Shown in pieces: positions 35,384 through 45,464 of a DNA stretch of 64,000 nucleotides. Below the pieces are notes generated by a model, which saw only the letters and a list, made by a program, of their open reading frames with translations, was not told where the DNA came from and ran no database searches. This DNA is from Chersky-840 sp963811775 (GTDB lineage Bacteria > Actinomycetota > Acidimicrobiia > Acidimicrobiales > UBA8190). The translations under genes and the position numbers were made by a program. Where the stretch lies: assembly GCA_963811775.1 (NCBI GenBank), contig CAWESO010000012.1:62001-126000 (forward strand), read 5' to 3'. Positions within the stretch are counted from its first letter, which is position 1; the number at the start of each line of letters is the position of its first letter.

Positions 35384-36090
35384 CGTGGTTTTTTAGGCTA
35401 CATCAATGGGCCTAGGCAAAGGTCGACGTGGGACGCCGTCGTGCTTGAACGCCAAACAGTCCGAGACCTCCGTCTACGCCGAAGGCCCGCCCCATACCAC
35501 GCTCAGCGAGGTGACCAACACGCCTAGCGTTTCGACAGTCCTGACTCGTCAGCATGACAACCCCTTGCCGTGACGATCGTCTCTGCCCGACCGTCCAACC
35601 CGGAGGTGACCGGTTTGGTGCCGGCCGTCTCGTCCCGATCAGGAGCTCCGTGGGGAAAGCTCGAGTCAAGTTGGACGGGTGCCGGCCCGTGACCCGTCGG
35701 CGGTTCAGTCGAGCGTGCCATGCAGCGTTCGACCTGATCGTCGAAGCGCCCACCTCCTGCCGCCACGGTCCGGCGCCGGCGAGCTCGTCAACAGTGTCTG
35801 TCCGGCGCTTTCTTGTCGTGTACCCCCGACACTGCCCAGGGAGCCGCGGGCCCAGCCAACGGGCACGTCGATCCGGGTTGACCGGCCTCCGATGTCGTGC
35901 TCGGCGTCACACCCACGGTACGCTCTTTAGCTTCATGCCCAGCGCAATTCGTCGTCGTTCGCCTCGCGTCCGCACGTCCGTCTAAGACGAGCCCTCGGTG
36001 ACCACCCCCGTGGCATCATTTCCCACCCGGCCCCAGGCCCCGGCCCGGGACAGCCACGGACTTCCGGCCACCCATGTGGAGGAGCTCGCC
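35384..36090. other. intergenic stretch, no supported gene
   Basis: I see no frame with family motifs or a good start. It separates a minus-strand methyltransferase from a plus-strand small-protein gene, so promoters for both must lie here, but no clear -35/-10 pair was identified. Confidence 0.5.
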
Positions 36091-36459
36091 ATGAGGTGCT
36101 CCGTGATCCGTGGCCTCGCACGGGCGGTCGTGGCCGCGACCGTAGTGGTGGTGATCGTCGCAGCAAGTCACACGTCGGTCAAGACGACGTCGTTACTGAC
36201 AAACCAGGCGTCCGTCCAGGCCTGGACGAGCCGATATGACCAACTGTCGTGTCTCGAGGCTGCGTTCCGACACGCCGTCCCCGAGGGAGCTCGGGTCTAT
36301 ATGCAGGCCCCGAGCAGCAACGATTGGGTCTTGACGATGTCCACAGCGCAGTGGGCACAAGCGACGGCCAAGGCGGCCGGGGCCCAATGGACCGTGATGG
36401 TGAAGCAAGTTCCGAAAGGATGCGATGGTATTCAGTTTGAGGCGGTGCGACGGCGATGA
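36091..36459 (+). CDS. small membrane-anchored or exported protein
   Basis: An ATG at 36091 has GGAGGAGCTCGCC before it. The 122-residue product has one N-terminal hydrophobic segment (ARAVVAATVVVVIVAASH) and then a short extracytoplasmic domain containing two cysteines (LSCLEAAFRHAVPEGARVYM and KGCDGIQFE). No family is recognised. The stop overlaps the ATG of the multi-pass membrane protein gene (ATGA), so they are coupled. It may be an accessory subunit of that protein. The open frame reaches upstream to 35998, but no better start is visible. Confidence 0.6.
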   Translation: MRCSVIRGLARAVVAATVVVVIVAASHTSVKTTSLLTNQASVQAWTSRYDQLSCLEAAFRHAVPEGARVYMQAPSSNDWVLTMSTAQWAQATAKAAGAQWTVMVKQVPKGCDGIQFEAVRRR

Positions 36460-38014
36460 TGGCGCATGTGGCCAGGGCATTGTGTCTTTTGGCCCTTCCC
36501 GCTCTCCTGCCGACGGTGGCTGTCGTCGGGGTGCGCCCATAGCGCTCTTTCTCGTACCACTGGCGGGGTCGGTGCTAGCCGCTGTGGCGGCAGAGTTCGA
36601 ACTGGCTGTCGGTGGCTCGATCCTCCCGTGGTTCGTCGCCCTGGCCGCCCTCGCCAACGTGGTGGGCGCGTGGCGGTTGTGGAGAGTCGCTTCACGGGAT
36701 GCGGTCGACGTTGAACCAGGGGAGCATCCATCGGTTCGTGCTCCTCTTCGTCGCTTCGGAAAGGTTCCACGCCTGTTGGCTTGGTCGCCATGGTCCTGGA
36801 TCACCATTCTGGCGGTGATCGGCGCCGTGGGGTGGCCCCTGCGAGCCTTGCGTAATCCGCTGATCTTTGACGACGGATACGCCATTTGGACACTTCATTC
36901 GATCTTCATCTACGGAGGGCATCACGCCTTCTTGTCGGGCCTTAGGAATCCGGCATACGGATTTTCGAACCCTGACTATCCGCCTCTCGTGCCCGCCAGT
37001 GGCGCCATCGCCTTCGTGAGCGACGGTCGTGTCGATATCCGGTTGGCAGTCATCCTGACCAGCGTCCTCAACGCCTGCGGCCTCGGAGTGGTCGCATTCG
37101 GCGTCATCGAAGCGGCAGGCCGAAAAGGCCAAGCTTTGGCTCGAGGGGTCGCCATCGCAGTAGCCGTAGGCGTTTGTCTGGTCGGGTTCGGTCTCGCCGG
37201 TGGCTACGCCGTCGCCGGATACGCCGACCTACTGTGGGCGGCGACGGCGACTGCTGCCATAGTCTTCGGCCTTCTTCTCCCTTGTTCGTCGACGCATCTC
37301 GCCGTCGCGTGGCTGTCCGCGACTGTCGCAAGTCTCACCAAGAACGAAGGCCTCACGACTGCCCTGATGATCTTTGTCCTTGTTTCATTCCGTTACATGA
37401 TCGCACTGCGAGCATCTCGATCACGCACAATCGGTTTCGGGGGATCAATCGTCGGCGGGGATCACCCCAAGGTACACGCACTTCCTTCCGGCTGGGCAAA
37501 GCGAACGATGTTCACGCTGACAGCTGTCGTCATTGCCATAGTCATGGCCGTCCCTGGCTTGGGCTGGGCCGCACTGGTCAAGCTCAATGGGATCGGCAAT
37601 GCCTTTCTCGGGCGTTCGCCACAGACGGTCGAACAAAGGGTCCACCCTACGTTGGCAGGCCTCGCCGACAACCTTCACATCCTTCCGGTGGCCGGCGCCG
37701 TGACGCTCGTCGGACTCCTCGTACTGCGAAGCGATCGGTCTCGACTTGGGCTCGGCCATCCCCTATGGCTCTGGCTCGTCGTCTTTGGATCTCTCACAGC
37801 CCTTCTCTTGACGTATTTGTTCGGTGCGTTTGAGATCCATTGGTGGCTCTCGACTTCGGTCCAGCGGACCACAATCTTCGCCAACTTGGCGCTTTATGCC
37901 GACTTGTCCATCTGGCTCGTCGTCGTCGCAAGTCGAGGCGCTCCCAAACTGGCACGATCTGCAGAAGCGATACCGGACAACGGGGACATGATTCCGGCTC
38001 TGAGTCAACTTTGA
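36456..38014 (+). CDS. multi-pass membrane protein of GT-C appearance, frameshifted near the start
   Basis: The ATG at 36456 overlaps the previous stop and opens RALCLLALPALLPTVAVVG, a first membrane helix, but that frame stops at 36539. The main frame continues from about 36540 as LFLVPLAGSVLAAVAAEF and runs for some 500 residues with about ten hydrophobic segments. The first large loop has PLIFDDGYAIWTLHS, an acidic pair after helix 1 as in GT-C glycosyltransferases. So a one-base shift probably lies near 36530-36545. It likely uses a lipid-linked sugar at the outer face of the membrane. The family name is uncertain. Confidence 0.65.
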
Positions 38015-38445
38015 CAGTAGATTGAAGAGCGCGACCGGTGCCGGTTTCGGAGCGAAACGCGTAGCGAGACTCGACACTTCGAGGACTTAGTGGGCTCGGC
38101 GAAATGAATGGGTGGGAAAGGTCTCAGGACCATCTAACTGCAAAGCCATTTGGGTGGTCAGCGGGATGGACAGATGCACCATCACCCCTTGGTTTGAGTG
38201 CTACGGATCGGCTCAATGTGGCGCACGGGGCAGAGAGTGGTGTGCGACCCCGACCCTCGAGACTGTCCGCATATCGCCCGCCGCATCGCTTCCGACCGCC
38301 CTCTGGCGACGCTGCCCGCAAGATCCGACTCTCTCATCTTGGTCCGGCGCACCGTGCACAAAGGCCGCTACAGTGAGGGCGGACACTTTAGTAAACACAT
38401 TGGGTCACTGCCGATCGGGACCGGTGACAAGACTCCGCGAGAGCA
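38015..38445. other. intergenic stretch, no supported gene
   Basis: No open frame here shows protein-family motifs. The region precedes the methyltransferase gene at 38446 and must hold its promoter. I do not see a clear one. Confidence 0.45.
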
Positions 38446-39084
38446 ATGGACTACCAACGACTCTACGAGTTCCGCTTTCGGCACCACGACCAAGGTGAAC
38501 GCCACACGGTGTGGAGCGCCATCACCGACGACCTCTTCGTCCGCATGGGCCGACCCCGGGTCGTGCTCGATCCCGCCGCAGGACGGGGGGAGTTCATCAG
38601 CAGCGTCCCGGCCATGGAACGGTGGGCGATCGACCAGGTTCCGTCGATCACCGACCTCGAGAGCCAAGGCATCCATACCATCGTGTCGGACATGTTCGAC
38701 GTCGAGCTGCCCGACGGGCACTTCGACGCCATCCTCCTGTCGAACACGCTCGAGCACCTCATGAACGTCGAAGACGTCCAGCGCTGCCTGATCAAGATGC
38801 GGGCCGCGCTGCTCGAGGGCGGTGGCCGTGCTTGGGCCGAACTTCAAGTACTGCGCCAAGGAGTATTTCGACTGTGCCGACCACGTCCTCGCCCTGACCG
38901 AAGTGTCGATCCAGGAACACCTCTATGCGGCCGGGTTCGACATCCAGTCGGTCCTGCCCCGCTCCTCCCTTACAGCTTCCGGGGGCATCTTCCCCCGTCG
39001 GAGCGCCTCACCCGCCTCTACCTTCGCAATCCGTGGGCGTTCCGCCTCCTCGGAAAGCAATTCCTCGTCATCGCGACCTCCTGA
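38446..39084 (+). CDS. class I SAM-dependent methyltransferase, two frameshifts
   Basis: The first frame gives YEFRFRHHDQGERHTVWSAI, RVVLDPAAGRGEFI (SAM loop with Pro) and AILLSNTLEHLMNVEDVQRC. Near 38820 the frame changes to VLGPNFKYCAKEYFDCADH and TEVSIQEHLYAAGFDIQ. Near 38965 it changes back to PPSERLTRLYLRN and ends LLGKQFLVIATS at 39084. The shifts cancel, and the assembled protein is a full-length methyltransferase of about 210 residues. It lies 26 bp upstream of the large membrane protein gene and is probably in the same operon. Confidence 0.8.
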   Translation: MDYQRLYEFRFRHHDQGERHTVWSAITDDLFVRMGRPRVVLDPAAGRGEFISSVPAMERWAIDQVPSITDLESQGIHTIVSDMFDVELPDGHFDAILLSNTLEHLMNVEDVQRCLIKMRAALLEGGGRAWAELQVLRQGVFRLCRPRPRPDRSVDPGTPLCGRVRHPVGPAPLLPYSFRGHLPPSERLTRLYLRNPWAFRLLGKQFLVIATS

Positions 39085-39110
39085 CGGACCGTCGCAGAAG
39101 GAGCCCTGCC

Positions 39111-41051
39111 GTGGACCGACAGGTCGAGGGGGACGAACACCAGCGCGCTGGGGCCGATGCCTCGGCGCAGGCCGAGAATTCGGTCGACCCCCCCGCACGG
39201 TCCGAGGCTGCCGCCCAAGCGGCACCGCCACGGCGCGGCACCAACGCCGAGGGCGTGCACGTCCGGCGCCGTCGACGTTGGCGCTGGAGCGGATCGCGCT
39301 GGCAACGGGTGACGACCTCCAACGTGTTCCTGGGTGTCGTGCTGGCGGTGCTGGCGTGGCCGACGTCCACCTCCCGGCTGCAAGTCACCAACGGCGTGGG
39401 CACGGCGTGGCAGGCCGCGCTGACCATGGCCAGCCACAAGCACATGGAATTCGGGTCCCGCGTCATATTCACCTTCGGGCCCCTCGGGTTCCTCGTCTCA
39501 CCCGAGTTCTACTTCGAGTGGACCGCCGTTCTCGGCTTCGTCTTCACCCTCGTGTTCATGGCCGTCGTGTTCGGCGCCCTGGTGTGGTCGCTGCGGCGCA
39601 CCATCGCATTGCCGCTGGCCATCGTCGTCGCCTACCTTGTGGGCGGCATCTCGCTCGTGAGCGCCACGTACTTCAAGGACAACGTCGCCGTCGAGGAGGT
39701 GCTGGCCCTGGTCCTGATGGTGTGCGTGGCCGCGCTCGGCCGGCGTCGGGACGACCCCGTGGCGCTGTGGGTCTGGGGCGGGCTCGGGGGCGGGCTCAGC
39801 CTGTTCTCCCTGGTGAAGATCAGCCTGGGCGTCGGGATCGCGGCCGCCCTCGTCATCACCGTGGCCTGCCTGCCCGGGGATCGTCGACGAGTGGTCGGGT
39901 CGCTCGTGCTCGGGGCCGTGCTCGTCTTTTGCGTGGCCTGGTTCGGGACGGGGAACGGGCTGGGAAACGTGAGCGCCTATGTCCGCTCCTCCACCCAGGT
40001 CATCGGCGGCTACGGCGCGGCGATGTCGATCGAGCTTCCCGGCCGGGGCTACTCGTACTGGTTGGCGGGGGCCGCGGTGCTGCTCGTCGGGGCCTTCGCC
40101 CTGTCCCACATGCGGGGCTTGCCCCTACGGGCGAAGATCGGAATCGGGCTGCTCACCGTGTCGACGACCTGGTTCCTCTTCAAAGAGGCGTTCGTGCGCC
40201 ACGACTACCACGACCTCGTGTTCTTCGTGGCCATGCCCCTGCTCCTGGCCGCGTTCACGCCCAAGTGGCGCTCGCCGGCGGGGCTCGTGACGGCCATGCT
40301 CGGATTGGTGTTGGTGGTGACGAGCCTGGCCGGCGCGGCGCCCACACAGATCAGTCGGCCGGTCCAAGCCGCTCGTAGTTTCGGCCAGGTCTTCGGCACC
40401 TTGATTTCGTCCCACAAGCAGGCCGCCCTCATCTCCCAGTCACGCGACGCACTGAGCAAGTACTACAGGCTGCCCCCTGAGATGCTGAGCCTGATGAGGG
40501 GCAAGACCGTGGACGTGAGCCCGTGGGAGGACGCCGTGGTCTGGTCACACCCCCACGTCCGTTTCGATCCTTTGCCCGTGCTCCAGGACTACAGCGCCTT
40601 CACGCCGACGCTCGACCAACTCGACGTCCGGTTCCTCGCCTCGGCGCAGGCGCCGCAGTACATCCTCCGTCAGCCCAAGGCCGCCATCGACGGGAGGAAC
40701 CCGACCTTCGATCCCCCCGCCACACAGTTGGCGATCCAGTGCCGGTACCGGGAGGTGGTGGCCGACCCGTCGTGGCAACTCCTGGTGCGACGCCCCGACC
40801 GCTGTGGGCAACCTCGGCTCCTCAAGACCGTCGACACCGGGCTCGGTCGGTGGGTGGGGGTGCCCACCGCCCCCAAGGGGGACGCCGTCGCCGCCACCTT
40901 CGCGCTCCCCGACAGCACGTGGACGAAGGTCGAGTCGCTTCTCTTCAAGCCGCCCAACGTGTTCCTCGCCGTCAACGGCGGCCGGGAGAATCGGCGGTTC
41001 ATCGCCGCCACAGGTCCCGACTACCACGTGCTGCCCTGTCTGTCAGGCTGA
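39111..41051 (+). CDS. multi-pass membrane protein, 3' end cut by an IS3 element
   Basis: This protein has 646 residues from the GTG at 39111 (AAGGAG 8 nt before). A charged, Ala/Arg-rich cytoplasmic front of about 60 residues precedes about ten hydrophobic segments (residues about 70-430) and then a C-terminal extracytoplasmic domain of about 200 residues. EFGSRVIFTFGPLGFLVSP follows the first helices. No family is certain; the plan resembles actinobacterial GT-C-like or arabinosyltransferase-like membrane proteins. The last three codons and the stop come from the IS left end. The true C-terminus lies beyond the insertion at 42578-42729. Confidence 0.75.
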   Translation: MDRQVEGDEHQRAGADASAQAENSVDPPARSEAAAQAAPPRRGTNAEGVHVRRRRRWRWSGSRWQRVTTSNVFLGVVLAVLAWPTSTSRLQVTNGVGTAWQAALTMASHKHMEFGSRVIFTFGPLGFLVSPEFYFEWTAVLGFVFTLVFMAVVFGALVWSLRRTIALPLAIVVAYLVGGISLVSATYFKDNVAVEEVLALVLMVCVAALGRRRDDPVALWVWGGLGGGLSLFSLVKISLGVGIAAALVITVACLPGDRRRVVGSLVLGAVLVFCVAWFGTGNGLGNVSAYVRSSTQVIGGYGAAMSIELPGRGYSYWLAGAAVLLVGAFALSHMRGLPLRAKIGIGLLTVSTTWFLFKEAFVRHDYHDLVFFVAMPLLLAAFTPKWRSPAGLVTAMLGLVLVVTSLAGAAPTQISRPVQAARSFGQVFGTLISSHKQAALISQSRDALSKYYRLPPEMLSLMRGKTVDVSPWEDAVVWSHPHVRFDPLPVLQDYSAFTPTLDQLDVRFLASAQAPQYILRQPKAAIDGRNPTFDPPATQLAIQCRYREVVADPSWQLLVRRPDRCGQPRLLKTVDTGLGRWVGVPTAPKGDAVAATFALPDSTWTKVESLLFKPPNVFLAVNGGRENRRFIAATGPDYHVLPCLSG

Positions 41052-41111
41052 CGTGAGACACCTCCTGTAGCACACCATCCCACCAGGGCGAGTCAGGAAC
41101 CCGTAGACCAA

Positions 41112-41540
41112 ATGACCATGACCAATGCATCCTTGGTCGGGCGCGCCCAAAATGGCGAGGTGCGCGACGACCCCGCGGCGAAGCCGGCGAGACGCCGGTT
41201 CACGACCGAGTACAAGCACGCCATCGTGGAGGAGTACGACGCCGCCGCCGAGACCGGGGCCAAGGGGGCGATCCTGCGCCGGGAGGGCCTGTACACGAGC
41301 CACATCGTGGAGTGGCGCCGCGCTAAGGAGGCCGGCGCCCTTGTCGGGCTCGCCCCCAAGCACCGCAAGAAGCGGACCGACGCCGAGCGCGAGGTCGAGC
41401 GCCTCCGCAAGCGCAACGCTCGCCTCGAGGACCAGCTGGCCAAGCACAAGATCGTCCTGGAGGCCCAGGGAAAAGCATCGGAGCTCTTGGCGCGGCTGCT
41501 GGCCGAGAGTGCGGACACCGAGACCGAGCAGCAGCCGTGA
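41112..41540 (+). CDS. IS3-family transposase OrfA (helix-turn-helix)
   Basis: This 142-residue OrfA has the DNA-binding front RRRFTTEYKHAIVEEYDAA and GLYTSHIVEWRRAKEAGAL, followed by a leucine-zipper-like coil (EREVERLRKRNARLEDQL). It binds the element's terminal repeats. Its stop overlaps the orfB GTG start (GTGA), where a minus-one ribosomal frameshift normally makes the OrfAB fusion transposase in this family; no slippery heptamer was confirmed here. Confidence 0.93.
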   Translation: MTMTNASLVGRAQNGEVRDDPAAKPARRRFTTEYKHAIVEEYDAAAETGAKGAILRREGLYTSHIVEWRRAKEAGALVGLAPKHRKKRTDAEREVERLRKRNARLEDQLAKHKIVLEAQGKASELLARLLAESADTETEQQP

Positions 41541-42553
41541 TCGACGAGTGCTTCTGCGTGGTCGAGACTCTGTTCGGCACACAGACCGCCTGCGCGGCGG
41601 TCGGGCGGCCGAGGGCGACGCACTACCGACACCTGAAGCCCGGGCACGTCACGGAGCGAAAGCCCCGTCCGGCTCCGCCCAACAAGCTCGCCGACGCCGA
41701 GGTCGATGACATCCTGGCCGTGCTGCGCTCGCCCCGGTTCGTCGACTGTTCGCCCGCCCAGGTGTACTTCACCCTCCTCGACGAGGGCATCTACCTCGCC
41801 AGCGAATCGAGCTTCTACCGGATCCTGCGGTCCCACGACGAGGTCCGCGAGCGACGCCGCCAGGCCACGCACCCGGCCAAGGTGAAACCCGAACTCGTGG
41901 CCGGCAAGCCGCTCGTGGTGTGGAGCTGGGACATCACCAAGTTGAAGGGCCCCCAGCGTGGCGTCTACTACGACCTCTACGTGGTGATCGACATTTTCAG
42001 CCGCTACGTGGTGGCCTGGTGCGTGGCGCCGAGCGAGTCCGGCGAGCTGGCCAAAGAGCTCATCGCCGACGCCGTGGCCCGCCACAACATCGCACCTGGT
42101 CAGCTCACCATCCACGCCGACCGGGGCTCGTCGATGACGTCGAACCCGGTGACGGAGCTGCTCACCTTCCTGGGCATCGGACGCAGCCACAGCCGCCCGC
42201 ACGTGAGCAACGACAATCCCTACAGTGAGGCGAATTTCAAGACCCTCAAGTACTGCCCGACGTTCCCCGAACGCTTCGGCTGCATCGAGGATGCCCGGGC
42301 GTTCGGGGAGGCGTTTTTCGGGTACTACAACCACGAGCACCGCCACTCGGGCATCGGCTACCACACGCCGGCCTCGGTTCACTACGGGACGGCCACCGAG
42401 GTGCGCGCTCAGCGTTCCGAGACCCTCGATGCCGCCTACGCGGCGAACCCGGCCCGATTCCGCCACCGCCGGCCGCAACCGCCGAAGCTGCCGACCCTGG
42501 CGTGGATCAACGAACCAGTTCCGATCGAGGAGGTTGCACAGAAGGCTTCATAA
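41537..42553 (+). CDS. IS3-family transposase OrfB (DDE integrase domain)
   Basis: This 338-residue DDE transposase catalyses strand transfer. Catalytic residues are Asp in VWSWDITKL, Asp in TIHADRGSSMTS and Glu in NPYSEANFKTLK, with NHEHRHSGIGYHTP at the end of the core. Length is normal and no frameshift is present, so this copy appears competent, unlike the nested elements to the right. Its stop lies 4 bp before the right terminal repeat. Confidence 0.95.
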   Translation: MIDECFCVVETLFGTQTACAAVGRPRATHYRHLKPGHVTERKPRPAPPNKLADAEVDDILAVLRSPRFVDCSPAQVYFTLLDEGIYLASESSFYRILRSHDEVRERRRQATHPAKVKPELVAGKPLVVWSWDITKLKGPQRGVYYDLYVVIDIFSRYVVAWCVAPSESGELAKELIADAVARHNIAPGQLTIHADRGSSMTSNPVTELLTFLGIGRSHSRPHVSNDNPYSEANFKTLKYCPTFPERFGCIEDARAFGEAFFGYYNHEHRHSGIGYHTPASVHYGTATEVRAQRSETLDAAYAANPARFRHRRPQPPKLPTLAWINEPVPIEEVAQKAS

Positions 42554-42577
42554 GAACGTGTCTCAAATCGCTTGACA

Positions 42578-42729
42578 GGTTCCGCTGCGGGAGCCCTCGA
42601 CTCTGGGCTATTCCCCGTACCTTGTCCCCGAGGCGACGCGCACACTCCAAATTCTGGGTGGAAGGAGCCAGCCCCAACACGTCGGGGATCAAGATCGCGT
42701 TCTACGAGATACCGATGAGGCCGTTCTAG
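42578..42729 (+). pseudogene. severed C-terminus of the membrane protein at 39111
   Basis: Immediately after the IS right end the reading VPLREPSTLGYSPYLVPEA runs on from the interrupted gene, and after a one-base shift near 42650 it continues FWVEGASPNTSGIKIAFYE and stops at 42729. The two pieces join naturally with the pre-insertion end DYHVLP. There is no start codon. It is best read as the displaced last 50 or so codons. Confidence 0.7.
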
Positions 42730-42827
42730 CGCCGCCACCGGCACATCTGCCCGGATCAGCCCGCGGGATGGCCACGTCCGGAGTAGGACAGAGCGAGCGG
42801 AGACCGCTGCGCTCCGGACTTACCATT

Positions 42828-43830
42828 TCAGATCCCGTCATCCCCTTGATCGCTGCCGCCTAGCCAGGTCGAGACTCGATCGAACACGCTCGAGATCCCA
42901 TCGCCGGCCCTGTCGACCAGCGTTGCGAACCGGGCCCGATAGTGCTGAAACGCAGCGTCGAACTCTGCTGATACGGGTGGTTCCTGTCCCCTCCGGACAT
43001 AGCTCCCGGAGCGGATCCGATCGAGTTCTCCCGCACTCACCCAGGAGATCAGCTCGCGCACCCGTCTCACCGGGAACGGGTGCGTGGTGGTGATCTCGGA
43101 GAAGAATCGAGAATATCCCGAGAAGGGATCGGGCTCGCCCTCGTACTCAGTGGCTTGTCGGATGAAAGCATCAAGATCGAGGTCTTTCACCGGGCCGCCG
43201 GCCATCCGCAGAGGGTGCGGCACAGGACGAGCGGCTCGCCCATCACGATGGCGCTGGCCCTGTCTGCTGTCAGCTCGGCCACCACGACCATTCGAGCAGG
43301 GCCAGATAGATGGCTGTAAGGGGCAAGCCGGCCAACGGCACGGCTCGAATCGACGCGGCTGAGGATCTGCGGACCAACAGGAGCGTGGTGAGAAGCCCGA
43401 CATGGTCAGCCAGCACGTGACCCATCTTGGGCAGACTGCGGCCAGCTCGTCATCGGAGTAGGAAGCGACGAGCCCCGAGCTGACAAGTGTCACAGGTTCG
43501 TTCGTGCCGATCGTGAGCCCGTTTTCCACCGGTTCCTGGGTCACGTACCAGATTGGGGCACCGTTCGAGGTCGAGCACATGGGCGCAGCGCTGCTGGAGT
43601 GCCCAGACGGCGGGGAGTTGGTCGTCGCCGATTCGCACCGCATTCCCGAGCAACAACTGACGCATCTTGCGCCCATAGCCGTCTCGGTCAGCCATTTGAT
43701 GACCTTGTCGAGCCCTGGGACCGTGTGCAGCGCCGCCAAAGCGGCGCGATAGGCCGGGTGGGCGAAGCCCTGGGCGCTGATGCCGGGGTAGTTGGTTGCG
43801 AATCGATCGCCACCTGGGAGCCTCCATCCT
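42828..43830 (-). pseudogene. M48-family metallopeptidase, decayed
   Basis: The frames join as a cytoplasmic M48 zinc peptidase: GISAQGFAHPAYRAALAALH, LTIGTNEPVTLVSSGLVASY and DDELAAV, where the HExxH motif should follow. In its place the DNA reads CPKMGHVLADH after a shift near 43430, so the first His and the catalytic Glu are missing while the second His remains. A second shift near 43210 returns to the frame of MAGGPVKDLDLDAFIRQATE and FFSEITTTHPFPVRRVRELI, the normal ending. No intact start is seen. Loss of the catalytic residues argues for a pseudogene rather than sequencing error alone. Confidence 0.75.
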
Positions 43831-44002
43831 TTTCGCGATCCCCTTCTAGCCCTCTGACACCGTCGGCGCTCGTGCTTGACTGCGGTAGCGGGCGAGAACG
43901 CCGGTCTGGCTGAGACGACCCAGCCAGGCGCACCGACCCAGCACGTCCGTTGCCGCTCCTACCGGAGCGCGACTGACCACGTCTGCGACCGAGGAGGTAG
44001 TT

Positions 44003-44322
44003 ATGCCGAAGTACCTCGTCCAAGCGTCCTATATCGGAGATGGGGTCCAGGGACTCCGACAGGAAGGCGGTTCGGCCCGTCGAGCCGTCGTCGAAAAGGC
44101 GTGTTTGAGCGTCGGAGGCAAACTCGATGCGTTTACTACGCGTTTGGCGAAACGGACGTGGTTACGATCATGGACCTGCCGGACAACGTGACGGCTGCCG
44201 GCGTCGCTCTGCTTGTAGCCGCCAGCGGCAAGGTAGACATCAAGACCACGGTTCTATTGACTCCGGAAGAAGTCGACGCTGCGGTGAAGGTGGGAGGCAC
44301 CTATCGCGCACCCGGGGGCTGA
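44003..44322 (+). CDS. GYD-domain protein, one-base frameshift
   Basis: The ATG at 44003 has AGGAGGTAGTT before it. The product starts PKYLVQASYIGDGVQGLRQE, and after a shift near 44135 it continues YAFGETDVVTIMDLPDNVTA and ends LTPEEVDAAVKVGGTYRAP, about 106 residues. This is the GYD family (named after a short Gly-Tyr-Asp motif), ferredoxin-like small proteins of unknown function. The shift falls in a T run (GCGTTTACTAC), which a single missing T would explain, as expected for a homopolymer error. It lies divergent from the M48 relic. Confidence 0.85.
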
Positions 44323-44532
44323 GCGCTCGCGCCTCGCGCCTCACGCCTCGCGCCATCCGCAACGTGCGGCACTTTGCGTGTGCCCGACTCGCAGCGTTGG
44401 ATCTCGCCAGCGCCGTGACGGCACCGCCTTCTGATCCAGAACGGTATTGGTCAGCAGTCGATCCAGACGACTAGGTGGAATCTGAATCGGTCCGGGTTTC
44501 TAGAGACTCAGTCGTTGTGAAGGCACTGCTTC

Positions 44533-45426
44533 TCATGCTGCTCTCTGACGGTAGTAGATGGCCTCGAACTCTGCCGGCGGGATCTTGCCGACCTCGTTGT
44601 GGATGCGGCGGTGGTTGAACCAGTCGACGTAGGCGAGCGTCGCCCACTCGACGTCCTCGACCCCCTTCCACGGGCCTTCGTGGAAGATCAGCTCGGCCTT
44701 GTAGAGCCCGTTGAAGGATTCGGCCATCGCATTGTCGTAGGAGTCACCGCGGCTGCCCACGCTGTTGACCACTCCGACCTCGCCGAGGCGCTCGGTGTAG
44801 CGGATGCTAGATATTGAACGCCCCTGTCCGAGTGATGAACGAGGCCGTCGAGACCCGCTGCTCGGCGTGCGTGGATGGCCATTTCCAGGGCGTCGAGAGC
44901 GAGGTCGGATCGCAGCGACGTCGAGACCTGCCAGCCGACGACGAAGCGGCTGAAGACGTCGAGCACGAAGGCCACGTAGACGAAGCCGACATGCGTCTTC
45001 ACGTAGGTCAGGTCCGCCACCCAGAGTCGGTTCGGGCCATCGGCGACGAACTTTCGCTCCACGAGGTCGGCCGGACGATCTTGTGTCTCGTCGCCGATGG
45101 TGGTGCGTCTCCATTGCCTTCCACGACGCACGCCGACGAGCCCCAGATCGCCCATGAGGCGCTCAACGGTGCAGCGGGCCACCGGGGTGCCCTCCCGATT
45201 GAGCTGGGTCCAGACCTTGTCCGCCCCGTAGACGCGGCGGTTCTCGGCGTGCACCCTGTCGATCTCGGGCTTCAGGGCCTCGTCGCCGGCGCCGGCGCAG
45301 ATCAGGGCGGGCCTTGGCCACGTAGTAGGTGGCGGGAGCGAACTGCAACACCTTGCAGACCGGCTCGACTCCCCACAGCAGCCCGTCGGAGCTGATGCGG
45401 TCCCGATGGGTGTCGATGAAGCGCAC
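44533..45426 (-). pseudogene. IS3-family OrfB, frameshifted
   Basis: The frames join as a DDE transposase: RFIDTHRDRISSDGLLWGVE, RVYGADKVWTQLNREG, LWVADLTYVKTHVGFVYVAF (first Asp), LVHHSDRGVQY (second Asp) and SYDNAMAESFNGLYKAELI (Glu), ending HNEVGKIPPAEFEAIYY. At least two one-base shifts (near 45270 and 44810) break it. It resembles the IS3/IS51-like group. Its orfA is upstream across the nested insertions, so this copy cannot transpose. Confidence 0.85.
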
Positions 45427-45464
45427 TACCTCTTCGGTTGACCGTCGAGCTCGGTGTTGCTCCT

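Larger units (their letters stand above)
41041..42577 (+). mobile_element. IS3-family insertion sequence
   Basis: This 1537-bp element starts TGTCAGGCTGACGTGAGACAC (41041-41061 plus strand) and ends with the inverted match at 42558-42577 (TGTCAAGCGATTTGAGACAC when read on the minus strand, one gap and a few changes). It carries overlapping orfA and orfB of IS3 type, both intact. TG...CA termini fit the family. No perfect target duplication was found. It sits inside the 3' end of a membrane-protein gene. Confidence 0.9.

Noticed and set aside
35554..35985. Plus-strand frame of 143 codons in the 35.4-36.1 kb gap
   Set aside because: Arg/Ser/Cys-rich composition, no motifs and no ribosome site; typical of non-coding high-GC DNA.
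41537..41540. IS3 orfA/orfB one-base offset as an error-type frameshift
   Set aside because: In this family the two frames are naturally overlapping and joined by programmed slippage, and both genes are intact.
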